A DNA stretch of 60,015 nt from Alphaproteobacteria bacterium (lineage in GTDB: Bacteria > Pseudomonadota > Alphaproteobacteria > Micavibrionales > Micavibrionaceae). Below the pieces are notes generated by a model. It was not told the DNA's origin. It was given only the letters and a program-made list of their open reading frames with translations, and did not search any database. Shown here one piece after another: positions 24,244-31,502 of this stretch. The position numbers were made by a program, and so were the translations under genes. The DNA is taken from positions 1-60,015 of the forward strand of contig JAGNKE010000004.1 in the NCBI GenBank assembly GCA_018000295.1. Reading direction: 5' to 3'. The first letter of the stretch is position 1. Every line of letters begins with the position of its first letter.

Positions 24244-25460
24244 ATAGCCGGATAGACCTCAAACAGGTCGTTCTGCACGATTTCGGAATAATCTTCGGGG
24301 ATGTGCGCCCAGGCATTCATGGTAAGGAACGGACGGGTTTTAAAGGATTCCTGTCCGTCCAAAATCTCGAAGGAGACCTGCCCGTTTTCTGTATGGTTAA
24401 GTACGCATTTGAGGATCAGGTGTAATCCGGATTTTTTGGATAAACTCGTCATACAATGTGCAAACAGAGGCTTTTCAGGGGGCTGCCTTTGCAGAACACG
24501 CAGGGCTTCACGGACAAAAAAACGCAACCCGACCGCCGTCGCCACCGGATTTCCGGGCAATCCGAAATACGGAATTCCTGAGGGAAGATGCGCCAGAAGA
24601 TTAGGCTTTCCAGGCTTGATTCGGACCTTATGATATAAAATCTCAGCACCGATGGTCTGCAAAGCCTCATTAACAAAATCGTAGGTTCCCGCAGAGACAG
24701 CTCCCGAAGAAACGATAAGGTCAAATCCGTTCGACTGTGCATCCACCAAGGTTTTTGCAAACATGCTCGGGTCGTCTCTAAGGGCGTGAATCGCGTAAAC
24801 TTCCGCGCCGAGTGCCTGCAAATAAGATTGAGCAAACGGCCCGTTTGAATTGTAAATCTGGCCGGGACCAAGCGCCATGGCCGGATCGTCGATAACCTCA
24901 TCCCCGGTGGAAAGAAAAAGGATTTTTGGCTTTTTATAAACCCGAAGAGCAGGCACACCGGCGGTGGCCAGAGGCAGAATCTGCAGCGGTGTAAGATATT
25001 GTCCCCTCTGAACGAGCGGGGAACCGAATTTAAAGTCCTCTCCGGCGCGCCTGATATGCGCTCCGGCCTTAGGCAGGGATGCGAAGATCACCCTGTCTGC
25101 CGTCACTTGCACATCTTCGATGGGAACAACAGAGTCCGTGTCAAAGGGAATGGCTGCCCCGGTCATAACCTGCCAGCACCCGCGCTCGAAATCTAAACCT
25201 TCCACGCCTTGTCCGGCAGCAACAATGCCCGATAAAGGCAGCATAAAAGGTTCAGGAAACCGTGCAGCTTTGAAATCAGAAAGCCGCACGGCAAAACCGT
25301 CCATCGCTGTGTTGTGAAAGGGCGGATTATCAACTCTGGCCTGGATATCATCGGCGCAAACACGCCCCACGGCGGAGCCAAGAGAGACAGTTTCAACATC
25401 CAGACTGCGGGGTTGAATCAAGTCCGAGATCACCCGCAGGGCATCATGATAAGCGATCAT
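24240..25460 (-). CDS. moeA: MoeA, molybdopterin molybdenumtransferase
   Basis: A 406-residue protein with the MoeA signatures NTAMDGFAV, GAAIPFDTDSVVPIED and LSTGDEV, and in domain III SSGAVSAGTYDFV and LPGNPVATAVG. It inserts molybdate into adenylated molybdopterin made by the MoaB/MogA half of moaCB. The gene stands apart from the moa operon, between the second regulator and ubiT. AAAGAG lies before ATG 25460. No FNR-type box is seen at a fitting distance; the box at 25702 is about 240 bases away and points better towards ubiT. Confidence 0.93.
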   Translation of the reverse strand: MIAYHDALRVISDLIQPRSLDVETVSLGSAVGRVCADDIQARVDNPPFHNTAMDGFAVRLSDFKAARFPEPFMLPLSGIVAAGQGVEGLDFERGCWQVMTGAAIPFDTDSVVPIEDVQVTADRVIFASLPKAGAHIRRAGEDFKFGSPLVQRGQYLTPLQILPLATAGVPALRVYKKPKILFLSTGDEVIDDPAMALGPGQIYNSNGPFAQSYLQALGAEVYAIHALRDDPSMFAKTLVDAQSNGFDLIVSSGAVSAGTYDFVNEALQTIGAEILYHKVRIKPGKPNLLAHLPSGIPYFGLPGNPVATAVGLRFFVREALRVLQRQPPEKPLFAHCMTSLSKKSGLHLILKCVLNHTENGQVSFEILDGQESFKTRPFLTMNAWAHIPEDYSEIVQNDLFEVYPAI

Positions 25461-25701
25461 GAATGCTCTTTACTCAGTCCGTCGCTTTATCGCAAGCCGC
25501 TTTTTCCTTGTGGCTTAAAATTATGGACAAAGGTTTAAGGACGGAGAAGGAAGGAAGCGCTTCGAAATCGCATGCGCCACCGAGGTATGACGTGTTTGGA
25601 TCTCGTAAATCTGGCAGGGAAGAGGAAGAAGGCATCTTAAAACCTCATTTTGAAAAATAATATAAACATATCAATGGGATCATAGAAGACTATTCGATCG
25701 T

Positions 25702-25715
25702 TTGATCTGGATCAA
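25702..25715 (+). promoter_or_regulatory. FNR box for ubiTUV
   Basis: A perfect TTGATCTGGATCAA dyad. A -10 TAATCT at 25738-25743 is correctly spaced. The predicted start, about 25750, is one base before ATG 25751, which would make the ubiT message leaderless unless a later start codon is used. The upstream 25461-25701 holds no convincing gene. Confidence 0.85.
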
Positions 25716-25750
25716 GATATCTGGACTTCTCCGCCCCTAATCTGCCCTGC

Positions 25751-26290
25751 ATGAAAAACCGGGCAGGCAGACAGATACACAGGAGCAGGCAAGGACCGTC
25801 TTTGGCAGGGGGACTCCATTTTTTGTTCGCTCCTCTTCCTTTATCCCTCGTCAATAGAACCTTCGGGCGGATGATGGCGGCGGTAAGCGCAAAGCGGCCC
25901 GAATTGTTTGAAAGACTGACCGGACACTATCATAAAAAAATTCTGATCGACCCGACCAACCTTCCTTTTGTCATAGAATTATCTCCCGATCCCCTTAGGC
26001 CAAGGCTCAGAGCCCATCGAAGAGGCGCGATCAGAGTAGCGGATGCTCGGATCAGCGGTTCGTTTCTCACGCTTTTAGGTCTCATTGACGGGCGTTTGGA
26101 CGGCGATGCTCTTTTTTTTAGCAGAGACATAAAGGTGGAGGGTGATACCGAAGCCGTTGTAAGTTTGCGAAACGCCCTGGACGACATTGAGGGAACGATT
26201 GCACAGGACGTTGCAAGTTTTTTCGGTCCCCCCGGTCGCGCCGCTCTTAGCCTGACAAGAAGGTTCGGTAATCGTGTCAGCAGAGCATAA
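25751..26290 (+). CDS. ubiT: UbiT, SCP2-fold accessory factor of O2-independent ubiquinone synthesis
   Basis: A 179-residue protein with an SCP2 lipid-binding domain (residues 60-160: DARISGSFLTLLGLIDGRLD, then DALFFSRDIKVEGDTEAVVS), matching E. coli UbiT (YhbT). It is thought to bind quinone intermediates and works with UbiU and UbiV, the next two genes. The start is uncertain. ATG 25751 lies in the loop of a ctgccc/gggcag hairpin (25742-25747 with 25761-25766) and is nearly leaderless. TTG 25802 has AAGGA seven bases upstream and would remove 17 residues. The 3' end overlaps ubiU by 17 bases. Confidence 0.87.
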   Translation: MKNRAGRQIHRSRQGPSLAGGLHFLFAPLPLSLVNRTFGRMMAAVSAKRPELFERLTGHYHKKILIDPTNLPFVIELSPDPLRPRLRAHRRGAIRVADARISGSFLTLLGLIDGRLDGDALFFSRDIKVEGDTEAVVSLRNALDDIEGTIAQDVASFFGPPGRAALSLTRRFGNRVSRA

Positions 26291-27281
26291 ACCAGAACTT
26301 GTCTGTCCCGCCGGTACCCCTGCTTCGTTGAGGATAGCGGTCGATTCGGGAGCGGATGCCGTTTACTGCGGGTTCAGGGACGCAACGAACGCCCGCAATT
26401 TTCCCGGTCTGAATTTCACCGTGGAAGAATTGAGGGCAGCCGTGCTTTACGCCCGGAAAAAATCGGTCAAAGTTCTACTGGCGATCAACACTTTTCCACC
26501 TGCAGGTAAATTCGGCCTATGGAAAAGCGCCGTCGATCACGCCTTGATGCTGGGTCTGGATGCCCTGATTGTCGCGGATATCGGCGTGGCTCATTACGCG
26601 CGTCAGAATTATCCTCATGTAAGGCTTCACCTTTCGGTGCAGGCCGGGGCGCCTTCACCGGAAGCCATCAGGTATTACTGTGAGGAGTTTGGCGTCAAAC
26701 GCGTGGTGCTGCCCCGTATACTGACGATCCCTGAAATCCGTCAGCTCAAAAAAGAGATACCCTGTGAAATCGAATGTTTTATCTTTGGCAATCACGGCCT
26801 GATGGCTGAGGGACGGTGCAGCCTTACAAATTACGCAACGGGCCTGTCCACGAATATGGATGGAGTATGCTCCCCCGCGCAATACGTGGCATATGAAGAG
26901 CAAAAGAACGGTGAGATGACGACAAAACTGAACGGTTTTGCGATAGACTGCTTTTCCTGCACTCAAAACCCCGGATATCCGACAATCTGCAAGGGCCGCT
27001 ACCGCGTTCCGCATAAGACGGAGGGCTACTACGCGTTTGAGGAGCCAACTAGCCTGAACCTTGCCGAGCTTCTGTCTGATCTCATAGCAGCCGGGGTCGA
27101 TGCCTTCAAGATTGAGGGGCGCCAGCGGTCCAAGGCTTACGTCCAGAAGGTTGTCTCCTCATGGCGCAAAGCGGTAGATCAGGTTATGGCGGGAAAGGAT
27201 ATTGATATGCCTGATTTGCTGTCGCTGACAGAAGGTCATAAACAAACCCAGGGCGCGTATCAAAGCAAACGTTGGAGATAA
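26274..27281 (+). CDS. ubiU: UbiU, peptidase-U32-like Fe-S protein of O2-independent ubiquinone hydroxylation
   Basis: A 335-residue U32-family protein (LVCPAGTPASLRIAVDSGAD; IEGRQRSKAYVQKVVSSWRK). With UbiV it hydroxylates ubiquinone precursors without oxygen, using a [4Fe-4S] cluster. Of the four cluster cysteines in E. coli UbiU (169, 176, 193, 232), this protein has counterparts C182, C199 and C239. The first is Gly175 (FGNHGLMAEGRC where E. coli has FGSLCIMSEGRC). H174, C164, C168, C226 or C229 might substitute. GTG 26274 is the start, inside the end of ubiT. Confidence 0.9.
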   Translation: MSAEHKPELVCPAGTPASLRIAVDSGADAVYCGFRDATNARNFPGLNFTVEELRAAVLYARKKSVKVLLAINTFPPAGKFGLWKSAVDHALMLGLDALIVADIGVAHYARQNYPHVRLHLSVQAGAPSPEAIRYYCEEFGVKRVVLPRILTIPEIRQLKKEIPCEIECFIFGNHGLMAEGRCSLTNYATGLSTNMDGVCSPAQYVAYEEQKNGEMTTKLNGFAIDCFSCTQNPGYPTICKGRYRVPHKTEGYYAFEEPTSLNLAELLSDLIAAGVDAFKIEGRQRSKAYVQKVVSSWRKAVDQVMAGKDIDMPDLLSLTEGHKQTQGAYQSKRWR

Positions 27282-27287
27282 CAGAAG

Positions 27288-28193
27288 ATGCAAGGAAAAT
27301 TGACGCTTGGTCCTGTTCTTTTCCATTGGCCTGCAGAAAAAAAACGCGATTTTTATTTCAGGATTGCTGATGAAGCGCCTGTTGAGACCGTGTATCTGGG
27401 GGAAGTGGTCTGCTCAAAACGTTCGCCCTTTTTTGAGCAGTATTATGATGAGGTTGCTGAACGCTTAAACGCTGCTGAGAAAAAGGTTGTCTTTTCAACC
27501 TTGGCGGAAATCATGCTCCCCAGAGAGCGAAAAATGACCGCAGGCATATGTGAGTTAACGGATTTTGAAATAGAAGCGAACGATACCACTGCCCTCTATT
27601 ATCTCAGGGGCAGGTCGCATCGGGTCGGTCAATATTTTAATGTCTATAATGAGGAAACAATGGCGTTTCTCTCCAAGCAAGGAGCCTCACATATCACGCT
27701 CCCGGCGGAATTGCCGAAATCGTCCCTGAAGATACTCGGTCAAAAGGCCGAAAGCCTGAAGATCAATCTGGAAGCGCAGGTCTTTGGGCGCGTAGGTCTG
27801 GCGCTGTCAGCAAGGTGCTATCACGCCCGCGCTCATGGCCGGATCAAGGATAACTGCCAGTTCGTCTGCGAGGAGGATCCAGACGGCCTCCCTTTGCAAA
27901 CCCTTGCTGGACAAGATTTTCTGGCGGTAAACGGCGTTCAGACGCTTTCCTATTCTAGTCTTAACTTGATCTATGAAATGAAAGAGATGGCGTCTATGGG
28001 CATAGGGTGGTTTCGATTATCACCCCAGGACTGCGATATGGTCGAGATTGCCAAATGCTTTGAAAGCGTTATATCCGGCCGCGTTTCCTCTAAAGAGGGG
28101 GAGCAGAAACTCTTGAATATATCGAATAAATTTCCGTTTTCTAACGGATTCTACTACAATAAAGAAGGACATCGTTGGATCGACCGTGTTTAG
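27288..28193 (+). CDS. ubiV: UbiV, partner Fe-S protein of UbiU
   Basis: A 301-residue U32-like protein. All four cluster cysteines known from E. coli UbiV (39, 180, 193, 197) have counterparts: C42 in EVVCSKR and the group CYHARAHGRIKDNCQFVC with the same 13- and 4-residue spacing. It forms a complex with UbiU for O2-independent ubiquinone hydroxylation. It lies six bases after ubiU, and the ubiTUV order is that of an FNR-controlled operon. Confidence 0.9.
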   Translation: MQGKLTLGPVLFHWPAEKKRDFYFRIADEAPVETVYLGEVVCSKRSPFFEQYYDEVAERLNAAEKKVVFSTLAEIMLPRERKMTAGICELTDFEIEANDTTALYYLRGRSHRVGQYFNVYNEETMAFLSKQGASHITLPAELPKSSLKILGQKAESLKINLEAQVFGRVGLALSARCYHARAHGRIKDNCQFVCEEDPDGLPLQTLAGQDFLAVNGVQTLSYSSLNLIYEMKEMASMGIGWFRLSPQDCDMVEIAKCFESVISGRVSSKEGEQKLLNISNKFPFSNGFYYNKEGHRWIDRV

Positions 28194-28515
28194 GATTTTT
28201 TTGAGCCTCTTGTTAATGATGGTCTTGCCCTCAAATGCTTTGGCAAGCGCATTGTGTTGTGTTCAGACCATAAAAAAAAGCACCGCGACCGAAAAACCGT
28301 GCCATCAGGAGTCGCAACACCAAGAGCATAAGGCTCATAAGTGCGGAGATTGCGCGTTTTGTTTACTAGGCGCCTTTATTAAAACCTCTCAAAACAGATT
28401 TGGTTCCTTCGTCTTGCGACCAGACAATCTTGAAACAAAGGTGGACTTTTCAAGCTATCGGCCCAACCCACCCTTTAAGCCTCCCAAAGCAGCCCGATCA
28501 GATCGAATAACCTGA
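28186..28515 (+). CDS. Secreted Cys/His-rich protein, CopL/DUF2946-like
   Basis: A 109-residue protein with an N-terminal signal peptide (MFRIFLSLLLMMVLPSNALA). A His/Cys-rich middle follows (CHQESQHQEHKAHKCGDCAF, then CLLGAF) and a Pro-rich end (RPNPPFKPPKAARS). CGDCAFCL and the C-terminal pattern recall DUF2946/CopL proteins linked to copper handling, but the match is partial. The GTG start at 28186 overlaps the ubiV stop, so it is probably translated from the ubi message. Metal binding in the periplasm is inference. Confidence 0.55.
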   Translation: MFRIFLSLLLMMVLPSNALASALCCVQTIKKSTATEKPCHQESQHQEHKAHKCGDCAFCLLGAFIKTSQNRFGSFVLRPDNLETKVDFSSYRPNPPFKPPKAARSDRIT

Positions 28516-28552
28516 TTATAAATACATTCTAAAATTTAAAGGAGATCATCAA

Positions 28553-28807
28553 ATGATCAGACTCACTTTAACCTTGGCATCAGTTCTGCTTTTGGCGGCC
28601 TGTGCCGGTATTACTGCCCAAACTTCGCAGTCTTCTGCGCCTTGTATGTGTCATGCATCGGGCACGTGCTCGTGTTGTCAAAAAGGCGAGTGCAAACACT
28701 GCGATTCCTGCAAGTGTTGTTCAAAACATATGACGGGATCGGCGTCTGAAAAACCGTGCAAGGTTTGTGAGGAAAGCGAGAAAGCTTCCGAAGCAGCCAA
28801 AAAGTAA
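28553..28807 (+). CDS. Cys-rich metallothionein-like lipoprotein
   Basis: An 84-residue protein with a lipoprotein signal (LASVLLLAACAG, lipobox cysteine C17). Twelve more cysteines follow within about 45 residues (CMCHASGTCSCCQKGECKHC, then CKCCSKH, PCKVC) and a Lys/Glu/Ala tail. The CxC, CC and CxxC spacing resembles small metallothioneins. A membrane-anchored metal-binding protein is the likely product. AAGGAG seven bases upstream supports the start. It is last in the ubiTUV strand run, before a hairpin at 28822-28849. No named family is recognised. Confidence 0.75.
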   Translation: MIRLTLTLASVLLLAACAGITAQTSQSSAPCMCHASGTCSCCQKGECKHCDSCKCCSKHMTGSASEKPCKVCEESEKASEAAKK

Positions 28808-28821
28808 TATGCCTTGAAAAG

Positions 28822-28849
28822 TCGGCGGCCGGTGATATTCGGCCGCCGA
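28822..28849. terminator. Hairpin between convergent genes
   Basis: A perfect 10-bp stem (tcggcggccg 28822-28831 with cggccgccga 28840-28849) encloses an 8-base loop between the lipoprotein gene and the convergent oxidoreductase gene. There is no T-run on either side. It probably protects or ends both transcripts. Confidence 0.6.
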
Positions 28850-29917
28850 TTACTGTCCCTGCATAACCGTGTGATTGCTTAGACCTGCGAACAGTTCCAA
28901 GTCTGGGTCGGGCTGTCCTTCTGTGATGTATTTTTCAATGCAGCACGCCAGCACAGGAGCGAGCAGATAACCATGGCGGAACAATCCGTTACATCGCATA
29001 TATTGGTTTTGGTAATCAATATGGAGACGGGGGAGGTTGTCAGGATAAGCGGCTCTGACCCCCGATTGTAAGTGTAATATTTTAGCCACGGCAAAGCTCG
29101 GATGAAGCGTAAAGGCCGCACTCAGCAATTCCATTGCGGATCGTGCGGTAACCAGCCCATCGGCATCGCCCGCACTTTCGATCATGCTCGCGCCGACGGC
29201 AAAGATGTGATCGGGTCGGGGAATGATATAGAGTGGATAGCGAGGATGCATCAGTCTGACAGGCCGGGAAAGGTGAAACTCTTTATTTCTGATAATGACG
29301 AGTTCTCCTAGAACACCACGCAAATCACGATCCAGATTTTCTACATATCCCCGGCAATCGACGACCCAATCGAAATCGGTCTTCAGCGTGGCAGGATCGG
29401 CCTCCGCATGAACGATCTGTCCTCCGTGTTGAATATAACACTCCATAAGCATTTCAAGGGCTTGAGCGGGAATCAAAAAGGCTTCATCGGGAATAAAGAT
29501 ACCCTTTTGAAAAATTCGATCCAGACAGGGCTCCAATTCTCGAATCTCTGCACCGCCTGTCCAGGACCATCGGTGACCTAAAATTTCAAGATTTTTGGCA
29601 AATCTCTCAAGCATATGACTATCAGCCGGATGGGACAGCAGCAGGCTTCCGGTCTTATGAATGAGCTTATGGGCGTTTTCCTCTCCTAGGATTTGGCTCC
29701 ATAGCGCTATGCCGCGCAGTCCAACCTGAACCAGCCTCATGGGTAGTGTTTCTATTTCACTGTAGGGGGCCAGCATCCCTCCGGCGATGCTGCTGGGGTT
29801 GACAGGCGGAAACTCCTGCCTTTCAAAAATGGTGACCCTGTGACCAGCCTGGGCAAGAAAGCATCCCGTCTGTAAGCCTGAAATACCGGCTCCGATGACC
29901 GCGACTCTGAGATTCAT
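28850..29917 (-). CDS. ThiO/DAO-like FAD-dependent amine oxidoreductase
   Basis: A 355-residue flavoprotein. The N-terminal Rossmann motif is VAVIGAGISGLQTGCFLAQA, with E31 at the end of beta-2. SSIAGGMLAPYSE matches the ThiO/D-amino-acid-oxidase family's second motif, and LQSGVRAAYPDNLPRLH plus CNGLFRHGYLLAPVLA form the C-terminal FAD-binding part. Glycine oxidase (ThiO, thiamine thiazole synthesis) is the nearest functional guess, but no other thi gene is nearby. It overlaps the BioC-like gene in an ATGA junction and so belongs to the three-gene operon starting at 31288. Confidence 0.7.
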   Translation of the reverse strand: MNLRVAVIGAGISGLQTGCFLAQAGHRVTIFERQEFPPVNPSSIAGGMLAPYSEIETLPMRLVQVGLRGIALWSQILGEENAHKLIHKTGSLLLSHPADSHMLERFAKNLEILGHRWSWTGGAEIRELEPCLDRIFQKGIFIPDEAFLIPAQALEMLMECYIQHGGQIVHAEADPATLKTDFDWVVDCRGYVENLDRDLRGVLGELVIIRNKEFHLSRPVRLMHPRYPLYIIPRPDHIFAVGASMIESAGDADGLVTARSAMELLSAAFTLHPSFAVAKILHLQSGVRAAYPDNLPRLHIDYQNQYMRCNGLFRHGYLLAPVLACCIEKYITEGQPDPDLELFAGLSNHTVMQGQ

Positions 29918-30657
29918 ACGAGGGACTCCTCACAGCCGAGGCGTCCGAAAAGAATATCCCATGAAAATCTTGTTATTCCTTTGTTGTCCAATGTTCTGCA
30001 CGCCATGCGGATTTCCGCAGGAGACAAGGGCCGAATATCTCTTTGTCCGCAGGTGGTCCCTGTGTTTTTAAGGGATTTTAAAAAGGAGTAAGCATCCTTA
30101 AAGTTCTCTTCAAAGACTCGCCGACGGTATATACCGTGAAGAGGAAGGCAAAAATCCAGCAGGGCACAAGGAAAATGAAGTTCATCGAGAACCTTGCGCC
30201 ATTCCAACAGAGTATTCGGGCCAGGAATATTAAAAAGCAATGTCCCTGTCTCCTTTAGCATGGTTTTAAGATTCATCAGCCCCGATTGTAAGTTTTCAAA
30301 CCATTGGAACACCATATTGGCAACGATTAAATCGTAGGTTTTTCCGGTCTTTTGCATCTCACCGTCAAGAATTGACCAAGTGACTCGGTCGCATACGACA
30401 TTACTGCGCGCACATTTCAGCATTTCGGGACTGACATCGGTAACGTGAAGATTCTGAGTCTGATAGACATTCACGAGCTGTTTGGTAAAAAGACCACTTC
30501 CGCACCCGATCTCCAAAATATCAGATTTCTCCGGCAAGGATGGAAGATCATCGGCGAGGCACACAGCAATCTGACTTTGGATCCAGGACCAGCCAGCATA
30601 GGTCTTCGCCCCCTTATCGAAGGCCAAAAGAACATTATTTTTCCAGTCTGAGGCCAT
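29914..30657 (-). CDS. BioC-like SAM-dependent methyltransferase
   Basis: A 247-residue class I methyltransferase. Motif I is ILEIGCGSGLFTKQL; later motifs are DVSPEML and VANMVFQWFENLQSGLMNLK, the last being very like BioC (NLAVQW...). BioC methylates malonyl-ACP to start pimelate synthesis for biotin. The gene before it encodes a BioH-like esterase, the enzyme that removes this methyl group, which supports the assignment. No bioF, bioA, bioD or bioB is present in the window. It overlaps the esterase gene by 23 bases. Confidence 0.7.
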   Translation of the reverse strand: MASDWKNNVLLAFDKGAKTYAGWSWIQSQIAVCLADDLPSLPEKSDILEIGCGSGLFTKQLVNVYQTQNLHVTDVSPEMLKCARSNVVCDRVTWSILDGEMQKTGKTYDLIVANMVFQWFENLQSGLMNLKTMLKETGTLLFNIPGPNTLLEWRKVLDELHFPCALLDFCLPLHGIYRRRVFEENFKDAYSFLKSLKNTGTTCGQRDIRPLSPAEIRMACRTLDNKGITRFSWDILFGRLGCEESLV

Positions 30658-31288
30658 CGATAAAGTCCTTGATTTTAGTAGAGCACCAGCGAGGCTCTGA
30701 CCAAGGAAGGCTATGTCCGCCCGATTCGCGGATTTGCAACGGATAGCCCGACCAGTGCTGCCTCATAATTTCGATAGGCAAAACAGGATCGTCCTTGGTT
30801 GTAAGGCTTAGGACAGGAAGACCCAGATTACGGATTTCCTTGGTGGCGTTGTCATTGATCAGCCAGTTCATGCCCTCTTGCAGTCGCTCAAGGTCTAAGA
30901 GGGAATTTTCAGGATGAATCCCGCAGCGTCTCCAGAAGACTCCCATCTGTGGGATGGGATCCTTGGTCAAACGCTGCTTCATGGAAAGAAGAGCTTCCTC
31001 TTCAGAAAAGACCCTGAAGTTATAAAACCCGTTGATTGCGATCAAAGCCGACATCTCCATGTGCCGATTCTTGAGTGCCCACAGGGTTCCAAGTGAATGC
31101 GTGACATACACTTTCTTGGCTCCTGTACTCAAAGCAGAGCGGTCCGAAAGGCCATCAAAGCTCCCCTTGATGAATCCGAGGTCAATAAAGGTCTTCGGAA
31201 TATCCCAGAAATAGGCCGCCGTCTTATCCCAAAAGTCAGGCCCGTTACCCCATCCATGCACGAAAACAAAATGAAACCCCAAGCTCAC
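30635..31288 (-). CDS. BioH-like alpha/beta hydrolase (putative pimeloyl-ACP methyl ester esterase)
   Basis: An alpha/beta hydrolase of about 217 residues. VFVHGWGNGPDFW is the oxyanion-loop HGWG seen in BioH. The nucleophile is Ser in VTHSLGTLWAL (the first Gly of GxSxG is Thr), the acid Asp in TKDDPVLP and the base His in SGGHSLPW. With a BioC-like enzyme downstream, a role in making pimeloyl-ACP is likely. GTG 31288, three bases after AAGGAC-GG, is preferred to ATG 31324 because the FNR-dependent start is predicted at about 31304. Confidence 0.65.
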   Translation of the reverse strand: MSLGFHFVFVHGWGNGPDFWDKTAAYFWDIPKTFIDLGFIKGSFDGLSDRSALSTGAKKVYVTHSLGTLWALKNRHMEMSALIAINGFYNFRVFSEEEALLSMKQRLTKDPIPQMGVFWRRCGIHPENSLLDLERLQEGMNWLINDNATKEIRNLGLPVLSLTTKDDPVLPIEIMRQHWSGYPLQIRESGGHSLPWSEPRWCSTKIKDFIDGLRLEK

Positions 31289-31338
31289 CCCGTCCTTTTT
31301 CTGAGGCCTGATTATTACCGACAAAAAACCTGTGAGAA

Positions 31339-31352
31339 TTGATCCAGATCAA
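31339..31352. promoter_or_regulatory. FNR box between the BioH-like operon and nrdD
   Basis: A perfect TTGATCCAGATCAA dyad. To the left, a near-consensus -10 AATAAT (rc of 31311-31316) fits a start at about 31304 for the BioH/BioC/ThiO-like operon. To the right, TATTGG at 31375-31380 fits a start at about 31387 for nrdD, with a 116-base leader. Divergent anaerobic activation is likely. Confidence 0.87.
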
Positions 31353-31390
31353 ACCTAAAAAACAACATATGGCGTATTGGTATCGCAATG

Positions 31391-31408
31391 CATACTAAAT
31401 CTAGTATG
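31391..31408 (+). promoter_or_regulatory. Inverted repeat at the start of the nrdD leader
   Basis: A perfect 7-bp dyad catacta/tagtatg with loop aatc begins about four bases after the predicted nrdD transcript start. It does not look like an NrdR box. It could be an operator or a 5' mRNA hairpin. Confidence 0.5.
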
Positions 31409-31502
31409 TTTAAAACTTTTCATCACAAAGCTCTAAGCTTTCGCTTCCGCGATGGATCAGAAGGCGGAGAGCTCATGGTCAATAACTCTAAAGGAGAACA
31501 GT

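Noticed and set aside
25463..25660. A 65-codon plus-strand frame between moeA and ubiT.
   Set aside because: No ribosome site or known motif; it starts inside the moeA promoter region and is best left as intergenic.
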